Of a stretch of 64,000 bases of DNA, positions 1 through 8,768 are shown one piece after another; positions within the stretch are counted from its first letter, which is position 1; each line of letters begins with the position of its first letter. The stretch lies in the NCBI RefSeq assembly GCF_005233835.1, contig NZ_SZQA01000019.1, positions 62,001 through 126,000 on the forward strand, read 5' to 3'. The notes below the pieces were generated by a model. The model worked only from the letters and a program-made list of their open reading frames with translations, ran no database searches and was not told where the DNA came from. Position numbers and translations under genes: made by a program. The DNA is from Herbidospora galbida (lineage in GTDB: Bacteria > Actinomycetota > Actinomycetes > Streptosporangiales > Streptosporangiaceae).

Positions 1-540
<540 letters not shown>

Positions 541-595
541 GGTGTCTCCCTGGCTCTCGACCGCTTCGAGGGTACGTGCCGCGACCGACGTTTTC

Positions 596-934
596 TCACC
601 GGTCCTGGATGAGACCGAGGACGTTCCCGTGGGGGTCGACGACGGTGGCGACGAGACGGCCGCCGCCGACGTCCTTGGGCGAGGACTTGAGGGTGGCCCC
701 GGCGGCGGTGACCTCGGCGATCTTGGCCTCGATGTCCGGGACGTGCCAGTGGGCGAGCGGCGAGGTCATGTCGCTGTTGGGGACCAGGCCGATCTGCTGG
801 CCCTCGCTCTCGTAACCGACGTAGTAGGGCGAGTCGGCCGTCGGCTCGACGCCGAGGAGGGCGGTGTAGACGGCCTTGGCGGCGGTGAGGTCGGTGACGG
901 GGTGCAGAACGGTCTTGATGCCCTGGACGGTCAT
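596..934 (-). CDS. VOC family (glyoxalase/bleomycin-resistance-like) protein
   Basis: A 112-residue protein starting MTVQGIKTVLHPVTDL and ending DPHGNVLGLIQDR. The ending DPxGNxxGL is the usual C-terminal signature of VOC-fold proteins, and one beta-alpha-beta-beta-beta repeat pair fits this length. A longer reading frame reaches 1132, but the added N-terminus has no family character and would overlap the divergent gene. The ATG at 934 is therefore chosen. VOC proteins bind metals and act as lyases, dioxygenases or drug-binding proteins; the substrate here cannot be predicted. It runs in the same direction as the UvrA-like gene, 55 bases upstream of it. Confidence 0.8.
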   Translation of the reverse strand: MTVQGIKTVLHPVTDLTAAKAVYTALLGVEPTADSPYYVGYESEGQQIGLVPNSDMTSPLAHWHVPDIEAKIAEVTAAGATLKSSPKDVGGGRLVATVVDPHGNVLGLIQDR

Positions 935-1067
935 GGCCGGATCCTTTTCGGTGGGGATGTTTACGCAGCTCACGCTATCGGCGGCCACGATGATCCCGCT
1001 TCTCCGATCCTGACCGGTTCGGGACTGCCCGCACAGAGCCCGGCGTTCCACCTGAAAGGGGGTAGAC

Positions 1068-1607
1068 ATGACCATCCAACAGGACCGCGTGATCGAGGTC
1101 GTGTACGAGGCCCACCGGCTGACCGTCGACACCGGCGTCGCGTTCGACGAGTTCCGGTGGCGCTACGAGGACGCCGTCCCGGCTCTCGACCGCGCCGTTT
1201 TCGACCGGCTCATCCAGGAGTCGGCCGACTGGGCGACCGTGCTCGGGGCCGCCGACCGCAACGCCCCGCACGGCTTCGTCATCTTCTGGTCGCTGGACAA
1301 CACCGAGATCATGGGCCTCTCGGGCGACTCGTGGCGGAGCGTCCAATATCTGATGGGCAACCACACGATCGCCCAGCGCATGTTCCACCACGACCCGGCC
1401 GTCATGGAGTACGCGCCGCTCCGCACGACCATCTACGAGGACGAGGCCGGGAACGCCCGCTTCGCCATCGACCAGCCCAGCCGGCAGTTCGCCGCGTTCG
1501 GCAACCCCGCCATCGCCGAGGTCGGGGTCGAACTCGACCGCAAGGTGGCCTCGCTGCTGGGGTTCCTGGAGGTGCCCGTACCGGCTCAGCTGCTCGACAG
1601 CGTGTGA
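1068..1607 (+). CDS. DUF302-like protein
   Basis: A 179-residue protein preceded by a strong AAAGGGGG ribosome binding site seven bases before the ATG. The C-terminal half (about residues 105-175) has the layout of DUF302 proteins: a short helix, then APLRTTIYEDEAGNARFAI, then a closing helix with VGVELDRKVASLLGFL. The N-terminal third looks like a separate helical segment. Function is not established for the family. It diverges from the VOC gene across a 133-base gap and its end lies four bases from the end of convergent purC. The DUF302 assignment is by appearance only. Confidence 0.6.
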   Translation: MTIQQDRVIEVVYEAHRLTVDTGVAFDEFRWRYEDAVPALDRAVFDRLIQESADWATVLGAADRNAPHGFVIFWSLDNTEIMGLSGDSWRSVQYLMGNHTIAQRMFHHDPAVMEYAPLRTTIYEDEAGNARFAIDQPSRQFAAFGNPAIAEVGVELDRKVASLLGFLEVPVPAQLLDSV

Positions 1608-1611
1608 CGGC

Positions 1612-2442
1612 CTACCAGCTGCGGCCGGTGATCTTCTCGTACGCCTCGATGTAGCGCGCCCGGGTCACGTCGACGACGTGCTGCGGCACCTCCGGCGCCG
1701 GGGCCTTCTTGTCCCATCCCGTCCCGGCCGCCCAGTCGCGGACGAACTGCTTGTCGAACGCGAACTGCGTCCGGCCCGGCTGCCATTCGTCGAGCGGCCA
1801 GAACCGCGAGGAGTCGGAGGTCAGCACCTCGTCGCCGAGGGTGAGCACCCCCTCCGCGTCCCAGCCGAACTCGAGCTTGGTGTCGGCGATGACCACGCCA
1901 CGCGCGCGGGCGATCTCGGCGCCCCTCTTGTAGACGTCCAGAGTGATCTTCTTGAGATCCTCGGCGACGCCCTCGCCCTCCTGCTTCACCACGTCGGCGA
2001 AGGTGATGAACTCGTCGTGCTCGCCGAGCTGCGCCTTGGTCGTGGGTGTGAAAATCGGCTCGGGCAGCTGGGAGCCTTCGAGCAGGCCCTCGGGGAGCGC
2101 GATGCCCGAGACGGCCTGGTCGCGCTCGTACTCCTTCAACCCGAGACCGGCCAGGTAGCCCCGCGCGATGCACTCGACCTGGACCATCTTGAGCGCCTTG
2201 CACCTGACCGCCCTGCCCTCGAACTCGGCGGGGACGTCGGTGGCGGAGATCACGTGGTTGGGCACGATGTCGGTCAACTGCTCGAACCACCACAACGACA
2301 GCTGCGTCAGGACCTTGCCCTTGTCGGGGATCGGGGTCGGCAGGATGACGTCATAGACGGAAACCCGGTCGGACGCGACCAGAATGATGTCGCCACGGTC
2401 TTCGTAGACGTCCCGGACTTTTCCGGAGTGGATGAGCTTCAC
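1612..2442 (-). CDS. purC: Phosphoribosylaminoimidazole-succinocarboxamide synthase
   Basis: SAICAR synthetase, 276 residues, catalyses ATP-dependent ligation of aspartate to CAIR in purine biosynthesis in the cytoplasm. The N-terminus has GKVRDVYE followed by LVASDRVSVYDVILPTPIPD, the family's ATP-grasp-like phosphate loop and first signature. VQVECIARGYLAGLG and IADTKLEFGWD are further conserved blocks. The start is a GTG at 2442 with AAGGAA six bases upstream. No other pur gene is visible in the window, so it is a single-gene unit here. Confidence 0.97.
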   Translation of the reverse strand: MKLIHSGKVRDVYEDRGDIILVASDRVSVYDVILPTPIPDKGKVLTQLSLWWFEQLTDIVPNHVISATDVPAEFEGRAVRCKALKMVQVECIARGYLAGLGLKEYERDQAVSGIALPEGLLEGSQLPEPIFTPTTKAQLGEHDEFITFADVVKQEGEGVAEDLKKITLDVYKRGAEIARARGVVIADTKLEFGWDAEGVLTLGDEVLTSDSSRFWPLDEWQPGRTQFAFDKQFVRDWAAGTGWDKKAPAPEVPQHVVDVTRARYIEAYEKITGRSW

Positions 2443-2660
2443 GGGGTTCCTTGCCTTTCAAGCCCGTAGCGCGGGGGTCGAGGTGTACCAGTACATCAGG
2501 TGACCTGCGGGACGGGTTCGGCGGGTCGGGAGACTGGTCATCGCGGACGCCAAAGAAATGCATATTTTGCTTTAAATCGAATAAGGATTTGGCAAATTGG
2601 TATTGGAGTCGGTCGTCCGAATTGAGTAGAGATGGAGGGGTGAGAAGCCGGAAGGACGAG
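2443..2660. promoter_or_regulatory. AT-rich divergent intergenic region between purC and the GAF kinase
   Basis: The stretch 2550-2640 is markedly AT-rich compared with its surroundings (runs such as ATTTTGCTTTAAATCG and GATTTGGCAAATTGG). It separates two divergent genes and should hold both promoters. I could not place a convincing -35/-10 pair, and no riboswitch fold was evident by eye. Confidence 0.45.
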
Positions 2661-4151
2661 ATGCTTCCGGTGGGCAAGCCGATCAGAAGCGCTGACCTCG
2701 AAGCGGCCGACCCGCTGCCGCGGGCCTTCTTCAACGCCGGGCGTCCAGCCCACAGGACGGAGATCCCGCAGGTGGTGAGCTCGGAACACGCCAGAGACGA
2801 TCACGCGATGGCGGCGACGCGGCCGGCTCCCGTGACCGACAGGTGGCTGCTCGCGGTGAGCGAGCCCGGAATCGGCCGACTGGCCCTGCAGGCCCGCGAA
2901 CGACTCAACCTGCTGTGCGCCGCCGGATCGACCATCGGCAGCTCACTGGACGTGACCCGGACCGCCGAAGAACTGGCGGAAGTCGCCGTCCCAAGATTCG
3001 CCGACTACATCGGCGTCGATCTGTGCGACCAGGTGCTGCGCGGCGACGAGCCCCCCACGGTCATCGAGGGACTCCGCCGGGTCGCGCTCTTGGGCGTACA
3101 GGAAGAGTCGGATCTGCATCCGGTCGGTGCGATCATGCAGCTGCTGCCCTCCACGCCGCAGGCCCGCAGCGTGGCCACCGGGCAGCCGGTGCTCGAACCG
3201 GTGCTGACCACCAGCCTCGGCTGGCTGGCACAAGATCCCGATCGCGGCCGGAGAGTCTGCGACCACGGCATCCACTCCCTCGTCTCGGTCCCGATGCGGG
3301 CCCGTGGCAGCACTCTCGGCGTGGTCAACTTCTACCGATCCAGGGCCAGAAACGCGTTCGAGGAGGACGACCTCGCCCTGGCCGAGGAGTTGGTCAACCG
3401 CGCGGGGGTGTGCGTCGACAACGCCCGCCGGTACACCCACGAACGCACGATCACCGCTGAACTGGAGGACGCCACCACGTCGCTGCGGCACGCACTCGAC
3501 CACCAGCGGCGGTTCACCGCCGACGCCTCCCACGAACTGCGCACTCCGCTGGCCGGACTGCGGGTCCAGCTGGAGGAGGCCCAGCTCCACCCGGACGAGA
3601 CCGACCTCGCCGACCTGCTCAGCCACGCGCTGACCGATGTCGACCGGCTGCAGGCCATCCTCACCGACCTGCTGTCACTGGCCCGCAGCGAGGCCACGCC
3701 GCTCCCCGCCGTGGAGCCCGTGGACCTGGCCGAACTGGTGGAAGCCGAGGTCGCGGTACGCATCGGCGACCCGCGCCCGGCACGCCTGGACCTGGCCCCC
3801 GGGGTGCTGGCCGACGCCGTACCCATACAGATCTGCCGGGTGCTGCACAATCTGCTGAACAACGCGCAACGGCACGCCGCCCGGCATGTCACCGTGGGGG
3901 TGCGCCGCACCGGCGACACGGTGGAGCTCAGCGTCACCGACGACGGCCCGGGGGTCGGCCCGGCGGACCGCGAGCACATCTTCCAGCCCTTCACCCGGCT
4001 CGACAGCGCCCGCAGCCGCGACAAGGGCGGCACCGGGCTCGGCCTGGCCATAGCCCGCGACATCGCCCGAGCCCATCGCGGCACCCTCCAGGTGGAGGAC
4101 GCGGCCCCCAACGGGGCCCGCTTCGTCCTTCGCCTGCCGGCCGCGTCGTGA
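2661..4151 (+). CDS. Soluble GAF-domain sensor histidine kinase
   Basis: A 496-residue cytoplasmic kinase. An N-terminal leader of about 75 residues is followed by a GAF domain (about 80-255), a dimerisation helix with the phosphoacceptor box SHELRTPL (His291) and a HATPase domain. The HATPase shows an N box HNLLNNAQRHA (396-406), a G1 box DDGPGVG (428-434) and a G2 box GGTGLGLAIA (456-465). No membrane segment is seen, so the GAF domain is the likely sensor. The ATG at 2661 is chosen because GGAAGGA sits five bases before it; the ATG at 2808 is a shorter option. No response regulator is adjacent, but a GAF regulator follows 34 bases downstream. Confidence 0.88.
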   Translation: MLPVGKPIRSADLEAADPLPRAFFNAGRPAHRTEIPQVVSSEHARDDHAMAATRPAPVTDRWLLAVSEPGIGRLALQARERLNLLCAAGSTIGSSLDVTRTAEELAEVAVPRFADYIGVDLCDQVLRGDEPPTVIEGLRRVALLGVQEESDLHPVGAIMQLLPSTPQARSVATGQPVLEPVLTTSLGWLAQDPDRGRRVCDHGIHSLVSVPMRARGSTLGVVNFYRSRARNAFEEDDLALAEELVNRAGVCVDNARRYTHERTITAELEDATTSLRHALDHQRRFTADASHELRTPLAGLRVQLEEAQLHPDETDLADLLSHALTDVDRLQAILTDLLSLARSEATPLPAVEPVDLAELVEAEVAVRIGDPRPARLDLAPGVLADAVPIQICRVLHNLLNNAQRHAARHVTVGVRRTGDTVELSVTDDGPGVGPADREHIFQPFTRLDSARSRDKGGTGLGLAIARDIARAHRGTLQVEDAAPNGARFVLRLPAAS

Positions 4152-4185
4152 ACCAGGTGCTCACAGGCGAAATGATGGAGTTGAA

Positions 4186-5016
4186 TTGAGCAGAATCTCC
4201 GCGGAGAAGGCGGTACGCGATCCGATCCTGAATTCGTGGCGGCGTTGTCAGGACGCCGGGCTCAACCCTGGCGCGGTCAAAGTGCGGCTGCTCGACGACC
4301 TGGACTCCGACAGCATTCTGGTGCGCGCGGCCCAGCCCGTCCTCAACCGGCTGCAGACCGTCATCGACGGCAGCCCGGCAGGGGTGTTCCTGAGCGACGC
4401 CTCCGGAGTGCTGGCCATGCGCGCCTTGGGCGACACGTCGATGCGCAGAGCGGCCGACGCCATCGGCGTCATTCCCGGCTTCAGCTACGCGGAGTCGGAC
4501 ATCGGCACCAACGCCGTCGGCTCCACGCTGCTGGAGCGGCGCACCTACCAGGTCTCCGGAGAGGAACACCTGTGGGAGGAACTGCAGAGGTTCTCGGCCG
4601 CGGGCAGCCCCGTGCTCGATCCCCTCAGCGGGCAGGTGGCGGGGGTGGTGTGCGTCGCCTCTCTGAGTGAGGGGACGAACGCGCAGATGACGGCCATGGT
4701 CCGGCGGTCGGCCTACGAGGTCGAGCAGCGCCTGCTCGACCTGAGCGCCAGCCGCGAGCGGGCCCTGTTCCAGCGGTTCCTCGACTCGGCGCGGGCAGGT
4801 GACGCCGCAGCCGTCGCTCCGACCTCCATGCCCGCGGACCTGCGGCTCTGGGATCGGATCGCGCTGGAGGACGCCGCGGTGAGGCTGGTGGCGCAGGGCC
4901 GGGAAGAGGTCGTGGAGATCGCCCTGTCCGACGGGCGCACGGCGAGAGTCGTCGCGGAACTGGTCACCGGTTCGGGGGACCTGACCGGCGTGGCCGTGCA
5001 GGCGTGGGTCTCATGA
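4186..5016 (+). CDS. GAF-domain protein resembling the sensory half of AcoR-type regulators
   Basis: A 276-residue protein starting at a TTG, supported by GATGGAG five bases upstream. It opens with VRDPILNSWRRCQDAGLNP, the conserved entry of AcoR/sigma-54 enhancer-binding activators. A GAF domain follows (about 50-165, with FSYAESDIGTNAVGSTL). The C-terminal part is a compact region of about 50 residues, LWDRIALEDAAVRLV onward. The AAA+ and Fis domains of real AcoR proteins are absent. Actinobacteria often carry such truncated forms, whose output is unclear. It probably shares a transcript with the preceding kinase. Confidence 0.75.
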   Translation: MSRISAEKAVRDPILNSWRRCQDAGLNPGAVKVRLLDDLDSDSILVRAAQPVLNRLQTVIDGSPAGVFLSDASGVLAMRALGDTSMRRAADAIGVIPGFSYAESDIGTNAVGSTLLERRTYQVSGEEHLWEELQRFSAAGSPVLDPLSGQVAGVVCVASLSEGTNAQMTAMVRRSAYEVEQRLLDLSASRERALFQRFLDSARAGDAAAVAPTSMPADLRLWDRIALEDAAVRLVAQGREEVVEIALSDGRTARVVAELVTGSGDLTGVAVQAWVS

Positions 5017-5020
5017 ACGA

Positions 5021-5061
5021 GAACGGCCCCTGACCAGCTTTGCGCTGGTCAGGGGCCGTTC
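5021..5061. terminator. Bidirectional intrinsic terminator
   Basis: A perfect 18-bp inverted repeat (5021-5038 with 5044-5061) and a 5-base loop. It lies four bases after the stop of the GAF regulator and seven bases beyond the 3' end of the opposing tRNA-Tyr. It can serve both converging transcripts. There is no long T tract, which is usual for high-GC actinobacterial terminators. Confidence 0.88.
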
Positions 5062-5068
5062 TTCCTGC

Positions 5069-5153
5069 TGGTGGCAGGTCCAGGGTTCGAACCTGGGTAG
5101 GCTTAGCCGACGGATTTACAGTCCGCTCCCTTTGGCCACTCGGGCAACCTGCC
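5069..5153 (-). tRNA. tRNA-Tyr (anticodon GTA), CCA encoded
   Basis: On the minus strand the 85-nt sequence begins GGCAGGTTGCCCGAGTGGCC and ends ACCTGCCACCA. The acceptor stem GGCAGGT/ACCTGCC is perfect. The anticodon loop CTGTAAA places GTA at the complement of 5117-5119. A long class II variable arm (GTCGGCTAAGCC region) precedes a T arm with GGTTCGAACC. The discriminator is A and the 3' CCA is genome-encoded. Confidence 0.97.
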
Positions 5154-5255
5154 GTGTCATCCGCCTCTCGGCGGCGACAGGTAAGAGAATAGCGGACTCG
5201 GGCCGTACACGTGACATCGGTTTGTCCCAGACGTCCATCGCCCAGGATGGTCAAC

Positions 5256-5729
5256 GTGATCAGACATCCGACCCCCGCCGAGCTCCCCGGCCTGGCCGCC
5301 ATCGAGCTGGCCGCCGACGCGCAGTTCGCCCGGCTGGGCATCGTCTTCCCGCCCGGCACCACCATGATCGAAGAAGTCTCCGATCCCGGGCGTGTCTACG
5401 TGACCGGCCGGCCCCCGGTGGGCTTCGCCCTCGTGGGGAGCGTCGACGGCCACGTACATCTCGACCAGCTGGCGGTGCACCCCGTACACGAGAGAAAAGG
5501 TCTCGGGACGGCGCTCCTGGAGGCCGTCTGCGCGCTGGGCCACGTCACGCTGACCACGTTCAGGGACGTGCCGTGGAACGCCCCCTGGTACGCCAGGCGC
5601 GGCTTCCACGTCCTCGACTCCGCTGAGTGGGGGCCCGAACTCGAAGCGCTCGTAGCACATGAACGGGAGCTCGGGATCGAGGTGGCGCCGCGAGTGGTCA
5701 TGAGACGGCTAAGGTCGGTAGGAACGTAG
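5256..5729 (+). CDS. GNAT-family N-acetyltransferase
   Basis: A 157-residue protein with the GNAT layout. It starts [17 protein letters not shown]. The acetyl-CoA binding core [25 protein letters not shown] contains the RKGLGTALL phosphate loop of motif A, and the strand and helix [11 protein letters not shown] make motif B. The GTG at 5256 is preferred because AGGATGG lies five bases upstream; an in-frame ATG at 5247 is possible. Substrate unknown. It is followed 17 bases later by the YajQ-family gene. Confidence 0.85.
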   Translation: MIRHPTPAELPGLAAIELAADAQFARLGIVFPPGTTMIEEVSDPGRVYVTGRPPVGFALVGSVDGHVHLDQLAVHPVHERKGLGTALLEAVCALGHVTLTTFRDVPWNAPWYARRGFHVLDSAEWGPELEALVAHERELGIEVAPRVVMRRLRSVGT

Positions 5730-5746
5730 AGAGGACACGGACACCG

Positions 5747-6238
5747 ATGGCCGATAGCAGTTTCGACGTTGTCTCTGAGATCGACCGGCAGGAGGTCGAC
5801 AACGCGCTGAACCAGACGGTCAAAGAGGTCGGGCACCGCTTCGACTTCAAGGGCACGGGCGCGGAGATCTCCTGGTCCGGGCAGAAGGACATCGAGATCA
5901 AGGCGAACAGCGAGGAGCGGGCCAACGCCGTCCTCGACGTGTTCCGCGAGAAGTTGATCAAGCGCGGGCTGTCGCTGAAGGTCCTCGACGCGGGTGAGCC
6001 GAAGCTTTCCGGCAAGGAATATCGGCTGATGGTCGCCCTCAAGGAGGGCATCGACCAGGAGAACGCCAAGAAGATCTCCAAGATGATCCGCGACGAGGGG
6101 CCCAAGGGCGTGAAGGCCCAGATCCAGGGCGAGGAGCTGCGGGTGAGCTCCAAGAAGAAGGACGACCTGCAGGAGGTCATCACCCTGCTCAAGGGGAAAG
6201 ACCTGGACATCGCGCTGCAGTTCAAGAACTATCGCTGA
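5747..6238 (+). CDS. YajQ-family nucleotide-binding protein
   Basis: A 163-residue protein starting [20 protein letters not shown], the highly conserved N-terminus of the YajQ (UPF0234) family. It also carries RFDFKG and the C-terminal LQFKNYR. Family members bind nucleotides or RNA, and some bind cyclic di-GMP and act with a transcription factor. Whether this one binds c-di-GMP is not known. A GAGAGGACACGG ribosome binding site precedes the ATG. Confidence 0.93.
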   Translation: MADSSFDVVSEIDRQEVDNALNQTVKEVGHRFDFKGTGAEISWSGQKDIEIKANSEERANAVLDVFREKLIKRGLSLKVLDAGEPKLSGKEYRLMVALKEGIDQENAKKISKMIRDEGPKGVKAQIQGEELRVSSKKKDDLQEVITLLKGKDLDIALQFKNYR

Positions 6239-6280
6239 CACCTGCGTCTTCGCGTCCCGCCGAAGATCAGAGGGCACATT

Positions 6281-6322
6281 CAGGGCACACGGTCGCCGAT
6301 CCCGAAGCGACCATGTGCCCTG
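6281..6322 (+). terminator. Hairpin terminator after the YajQ gene
   Basis: Arms 6281-6296 and 6307-6322 pair over 16 positions with a single C-A mismatch and a 10-base loop. The structure lies 43 bases after the YajQ stop and precedes a weakly T-rich stretch (GTCCTTT). Confidence 0.7.
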
Positions 6323-6453
6323 AGTCCTTTCCGGGTCAGCCGGGCGAGCCCCCGAACGCTAAAAACCGTCCCATCCCCCCGCACGCCACAACCCCGCCCT
6401 TCGCCCCTCTGGTTACCGTCGATGGCGACCAGCGAAAAAGGGCGGGTGCCGAC

Positions 6454-6725
6454 ATGTCATCTTCACTCGACGGTCGTACCGTCGTCGTGATCGGCCCTGG
6501 CAGTGGATCGTGGCCGGGCGCGATCAGGAGGCGCTCCGGAACGCCTACGACGACGAGCGGATCACCGCCGAGCGCGTCGACGTCACCGACGACGACAGCA
6601 TCGCCGCGCTGGCACGGCGGATCGGCGCGCCCAAGGACATCGCCGACGCGGTCATCTTCGCGATGACCAATCCGTTCTTCACGGGAGTGACGTTGCGGGT
6701 CGACGGCGGGGAACCGCTGACCTGA
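6454..6725 (+). pseudogene. Remnant of a short-chain dehydrogenase/reductase gene
   Basis: The first frame from the ATG at 6454 reads SSSLDGRTVVVIGPGSG, the start of an SDR Rossmann fold. The reading then shifts frame, and VAGRDQEALRNAYDDERITA (second beta-alpha unit) continues from about 6508. It next jumps directly from DDDSIAALAR to RIGAPKDIADAVIFAM and TGVTLRVDGGEPLT, which is a normal SDR C-terminus. The catalytic Ser-Tyr-Lys region, about 120 residues in intact relatives, is missing. So there is one deletion with frameshift near 6500 and one large in-frame deletion near 6620. The product cannot be an active enzyme. Confidence 0.85.
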
Positions 6726-7146
6726 TGGGCGCGGCCGAGGTCCGTTCGCGGCGGGACGCGTCGGCCAGCACGGCCCCGAGTCCCGCCGTCGCCAGCAGGT
6801 GCGGGACGTACCAGACCCCGTCCACGTGAAGCAGGACCGCGGTGACGGTCGTGACCACGGCCAGGGCGAAGGCCGCCGCGCCGTGCAGGTAACGCCCCAT
6901 CGCGGTCCACAGGATCAGCCCGTAGAACAGGATCCCGCCCCGGTCGAGGTCGAACGCCCAGATGTCCACCGACACGGTCGGCGCGTGGTCGACCACGTGG
7001 GGAACGTTCTGCAGCGGTGCGTACGACCCCCGGTGCACCACCTCGCCGCCGAACGGCAGGAAATACGACTCGCCGGTGAGGGCGCCCAGGAAGGTGACCA
7101 GAATTAGCAGGTCGCCCACGAAAAGCCGCAATCGCGTCATGGTCAT
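6679..7146 (-). CDS. Small membrane protein, paralogue of its upstream neighbour
   Basis: A 155-residue protein with four predicted membrane segments (about 9-27, 72-87, 91-108, 113-131) and an Arg/Pro-rich cytoplasmic tail. A loop of about 45 residues after the first segment is predicted to be outside. I do not recognise the family. Its ATG at 7146 overlaps the stop of the next upstream gene in a TGATG junction, so translation is probably coupled. The 3' end runs 47 bases into the SDR remnant on the other strand. Confidence 0.6.
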   Translation of the reverse strand: MTMTRLRLFVGDLLILVTFLGALTGESYFLPFGGEVVHRGSYAPLQNVPHVVDHAPTVSVDIWAFDLDRGGILFYGLILWTAMGRYLHGAAAFALAVVTTVTAVLLHVDGVWYVPHLLATAGLGAVLADASRRERTSAAPIRSAVPRRRPATSLP

Positions 7147-7664
7147 CAGATAAGGGCCGCGACTACGAGCAGGCCGAGAACTCCGGCGACGTACCCGATC
7201 GAAACGGGTCTCTCCTTGGCCTCGCGCCGGGAGGACACGACCAGGATCGCGGCCATGGCCAGAGTGGCGGCGAGGTGGGCGGCGAACCAGAGCGGGACGG
7301 GCGGGTTGCCCTCGCCCAGTTGCCATCCGGAGAAGGCCGCGGCCACGGCCAGGGCGAACGCCGGGAGGGCGTAGCGGAAGCGGCCGAGCACCGCCCAGAC
7401 CACCAGGCCGACGAGCAGGACGTTTCCGTACTGGCCGTGGAGTTGGCGCAGCAGCAGGCCGCCGGGGACATCAAGACTGATCGTCAGGACCGACTCGTAG
7501 GCGGCGGGCACCACGACGCCCTCGAGTTGCGGCGGGTACGTGCCGGAATAGGGCACCATCTCGTCGGTGATCGCATAGTGGCTGCCGAGATAGGCGCCGC
7601 CCGCTATGACCACCAGTGTGATGGCGATCAGGAGATCGCCCAATAACTGGCGTGCGCGTTCCAT
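7146..7664 (-). CDS. Small membrane protein, first of a paralogous pair
   Basis: A 172-residue protein with an N-terminal membrane segment (about 8-27), a loop of about 50 residues and four further segments (80-96, 98-113, 123-144, 154-172). The layout and the phrases GDLLI, YGNVLLVGLVVWAVLGRFRYALPAFALAV and LWFAAHLAAT match the downstream gene's GDLLI, LFYGLILWTAMGRYLHGAAAFALAV and YVPHLLATAG. The two genes are therefore tandem duplicates. No family is recognised and no role can be assigned. Confidence 0.6.
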   Translation of the reverse strand: MERARQLLGDLLIAITLVVIAGGAYLGSHYAITDEMVPYSGTYPPQLEGVVVPAAYESVLTISLDVPGGLLLRQLHGQYGNVLLVGLVVWAVLGRFRYALPAFALAVAAAFSGWQLGEGNPPVPLWFAAHLAATLAMAAILVVSSRREAKERPVSIGYVAGVLGLLVVAALI

Positions 7665-7768
7665 TCGCCAGATTCCATCACAAGTGGGTCCTCCTCATGC
7701 CGGTTACCGATTCGCTGCCAACTTCCGCGCCGGTTCCGGCATCTACTCCGGTGACGAAAGGAACGCAC

Positions 7769-8749
7769 ATGCAGAAGCGTGCATACGCGGCCGCCGTGTT
7801 GACGGCGCTCGCGGTCGTGTCGCCGGTGGCGGTCGCGGAGGCGTCGACGGGAGCCGCCTCCTCGCCCGCCCGGTACGTCTGGCTGAAGGCGTGCGCCAAG
7901 GCCGACTACTCGGTGCCCTGCGGGAAGTGGATGATCTATCGCCGGGACGGCAGCTCCACGTCGCTTCCGGACGCGCAGGTGCACCAGGTCACGGCGTCGG
8001 GGGGCGTCGACCGCGAGAGCTCGCTGCAGCCGGCGCTGAGCGGCGACGGCCGGCGCGTCGCCTATTTCACGACCGCGAAGAAGCTGGTGGTGCGCGACCT
8101 CGTCACCGGCAAGGTCCATCCGGTACGGGGCGCGGCGGCGAAGCCGCCCAAGGGGCTGCTGATCAACGACCTCGACACGATGCTGTCGTACGACGGCAAG
8201 CGGCTCGCCATCGACTACGTCCAGGGGACGCTGCCGTCGAAGGTGGTCGACGTGGCGTCCGGGAGCTACTACACGCTGCCCGCCGACACCTCGCTCCAGG
8301 GGTTCAGCGGCGACGGGTCGAAGGTGATGGTGACCGCCACCTCCGACCAGAACACCACGATCTTCTCCTCGTACGACGCCGACGGCGAGGTGAGCAGCCA
8401 GGAGGTGCCGCAGGTCGTCGACGGCAACTATCCGCTGGCCCTGGCCGACGACGGGCGTTCGATCGCGGTGTTCATCGAGGGCCGCCAGGCGGCGCTGCGG
8501 GTGTACGACCTGGCGTCCGACTCGGTCGGGCCGCCGGTGAAGCTGACGATGCCGAAGGGCGAGCGGGCCAACAAGCTGGCCTGGCAGAGCTCTGATCGGC
8601 TGCTGCTCTGGACGTACCGGAACAACGCGAACGGCGACGTCATCGGCGGCGGGCTGCGGACGATCGACGTCGACACCGGGGAGCTGAAGAAGATCGACAG
8701 CTGGACCCTGCGGTCCGGCCTGTGGATATGGTGGCTGCCGGGCGAATGA
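7769..8749 (+). CDS. Secreted protein, possible beta-propeller
   Basis: A 326-residue protein. GAAAGGA lies seven bases before the ATG at 7769; a longer frame opens at 7652 but has no family character. A signal peptide (MQKRAYAAAVLTALAVVSPV, cleavage near AEA-ST) directs export. The rest has repeated short beta patterns such as LQPALSGDGRRVAYFT, DTMLSYDGKRLAIDY, LQGFSGDGSKVMVTA and PLALADDGRSIAVFI, which resemble TolB/WD40-like blades. No catalytic motif is seen, so function is unknown. Confidence 0.7.
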   Translation: MQKRAYAAAVLTALAVVSPVAVAEASTGAASSPARYVWLKACAKADYSVPCGKWMIYRRDGSSTSLPDAQVHQVTASGGVDRESSLQPALSGDGRRVAYFTTAKKLVVRDLVTGKVHPVRGAAAKPPKGLLINDLDTMLSYDGKRLAIDYVQGTLPSKVVDVASGSYYTLPADTSLQGFSGDGSKVMVTATSDQNTTIFSSYDADGEVSSQEVPQVVDGNYPLALADDGRSIAVFIEGRQAALRVYDLASDSVGPPVKLTMPKGERANKLAWQSSDRLLLWTYRNNANGDVIGGGLRTIDVDTGELKKIDSWTLRSGLWIWWLPGE

Positions 8750-8756
8750 TCGGGGT

Positions 8757-8762
8757 TATCGT
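8757..8762 (+). promoter_or_regulatory. Candidate -10 box of a leaderless transcript (TATCGT)
   Basis: TATCGT ends six bases before the ATG at 8769 and no Shine-Dalgarno sequence lies between. This spacing puts the transcription start at the start codon, the usual arrangement of leaderless actinobacterial genes. Confidence 0.5.
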
Positions 8763-8768
8763 CCGGTC

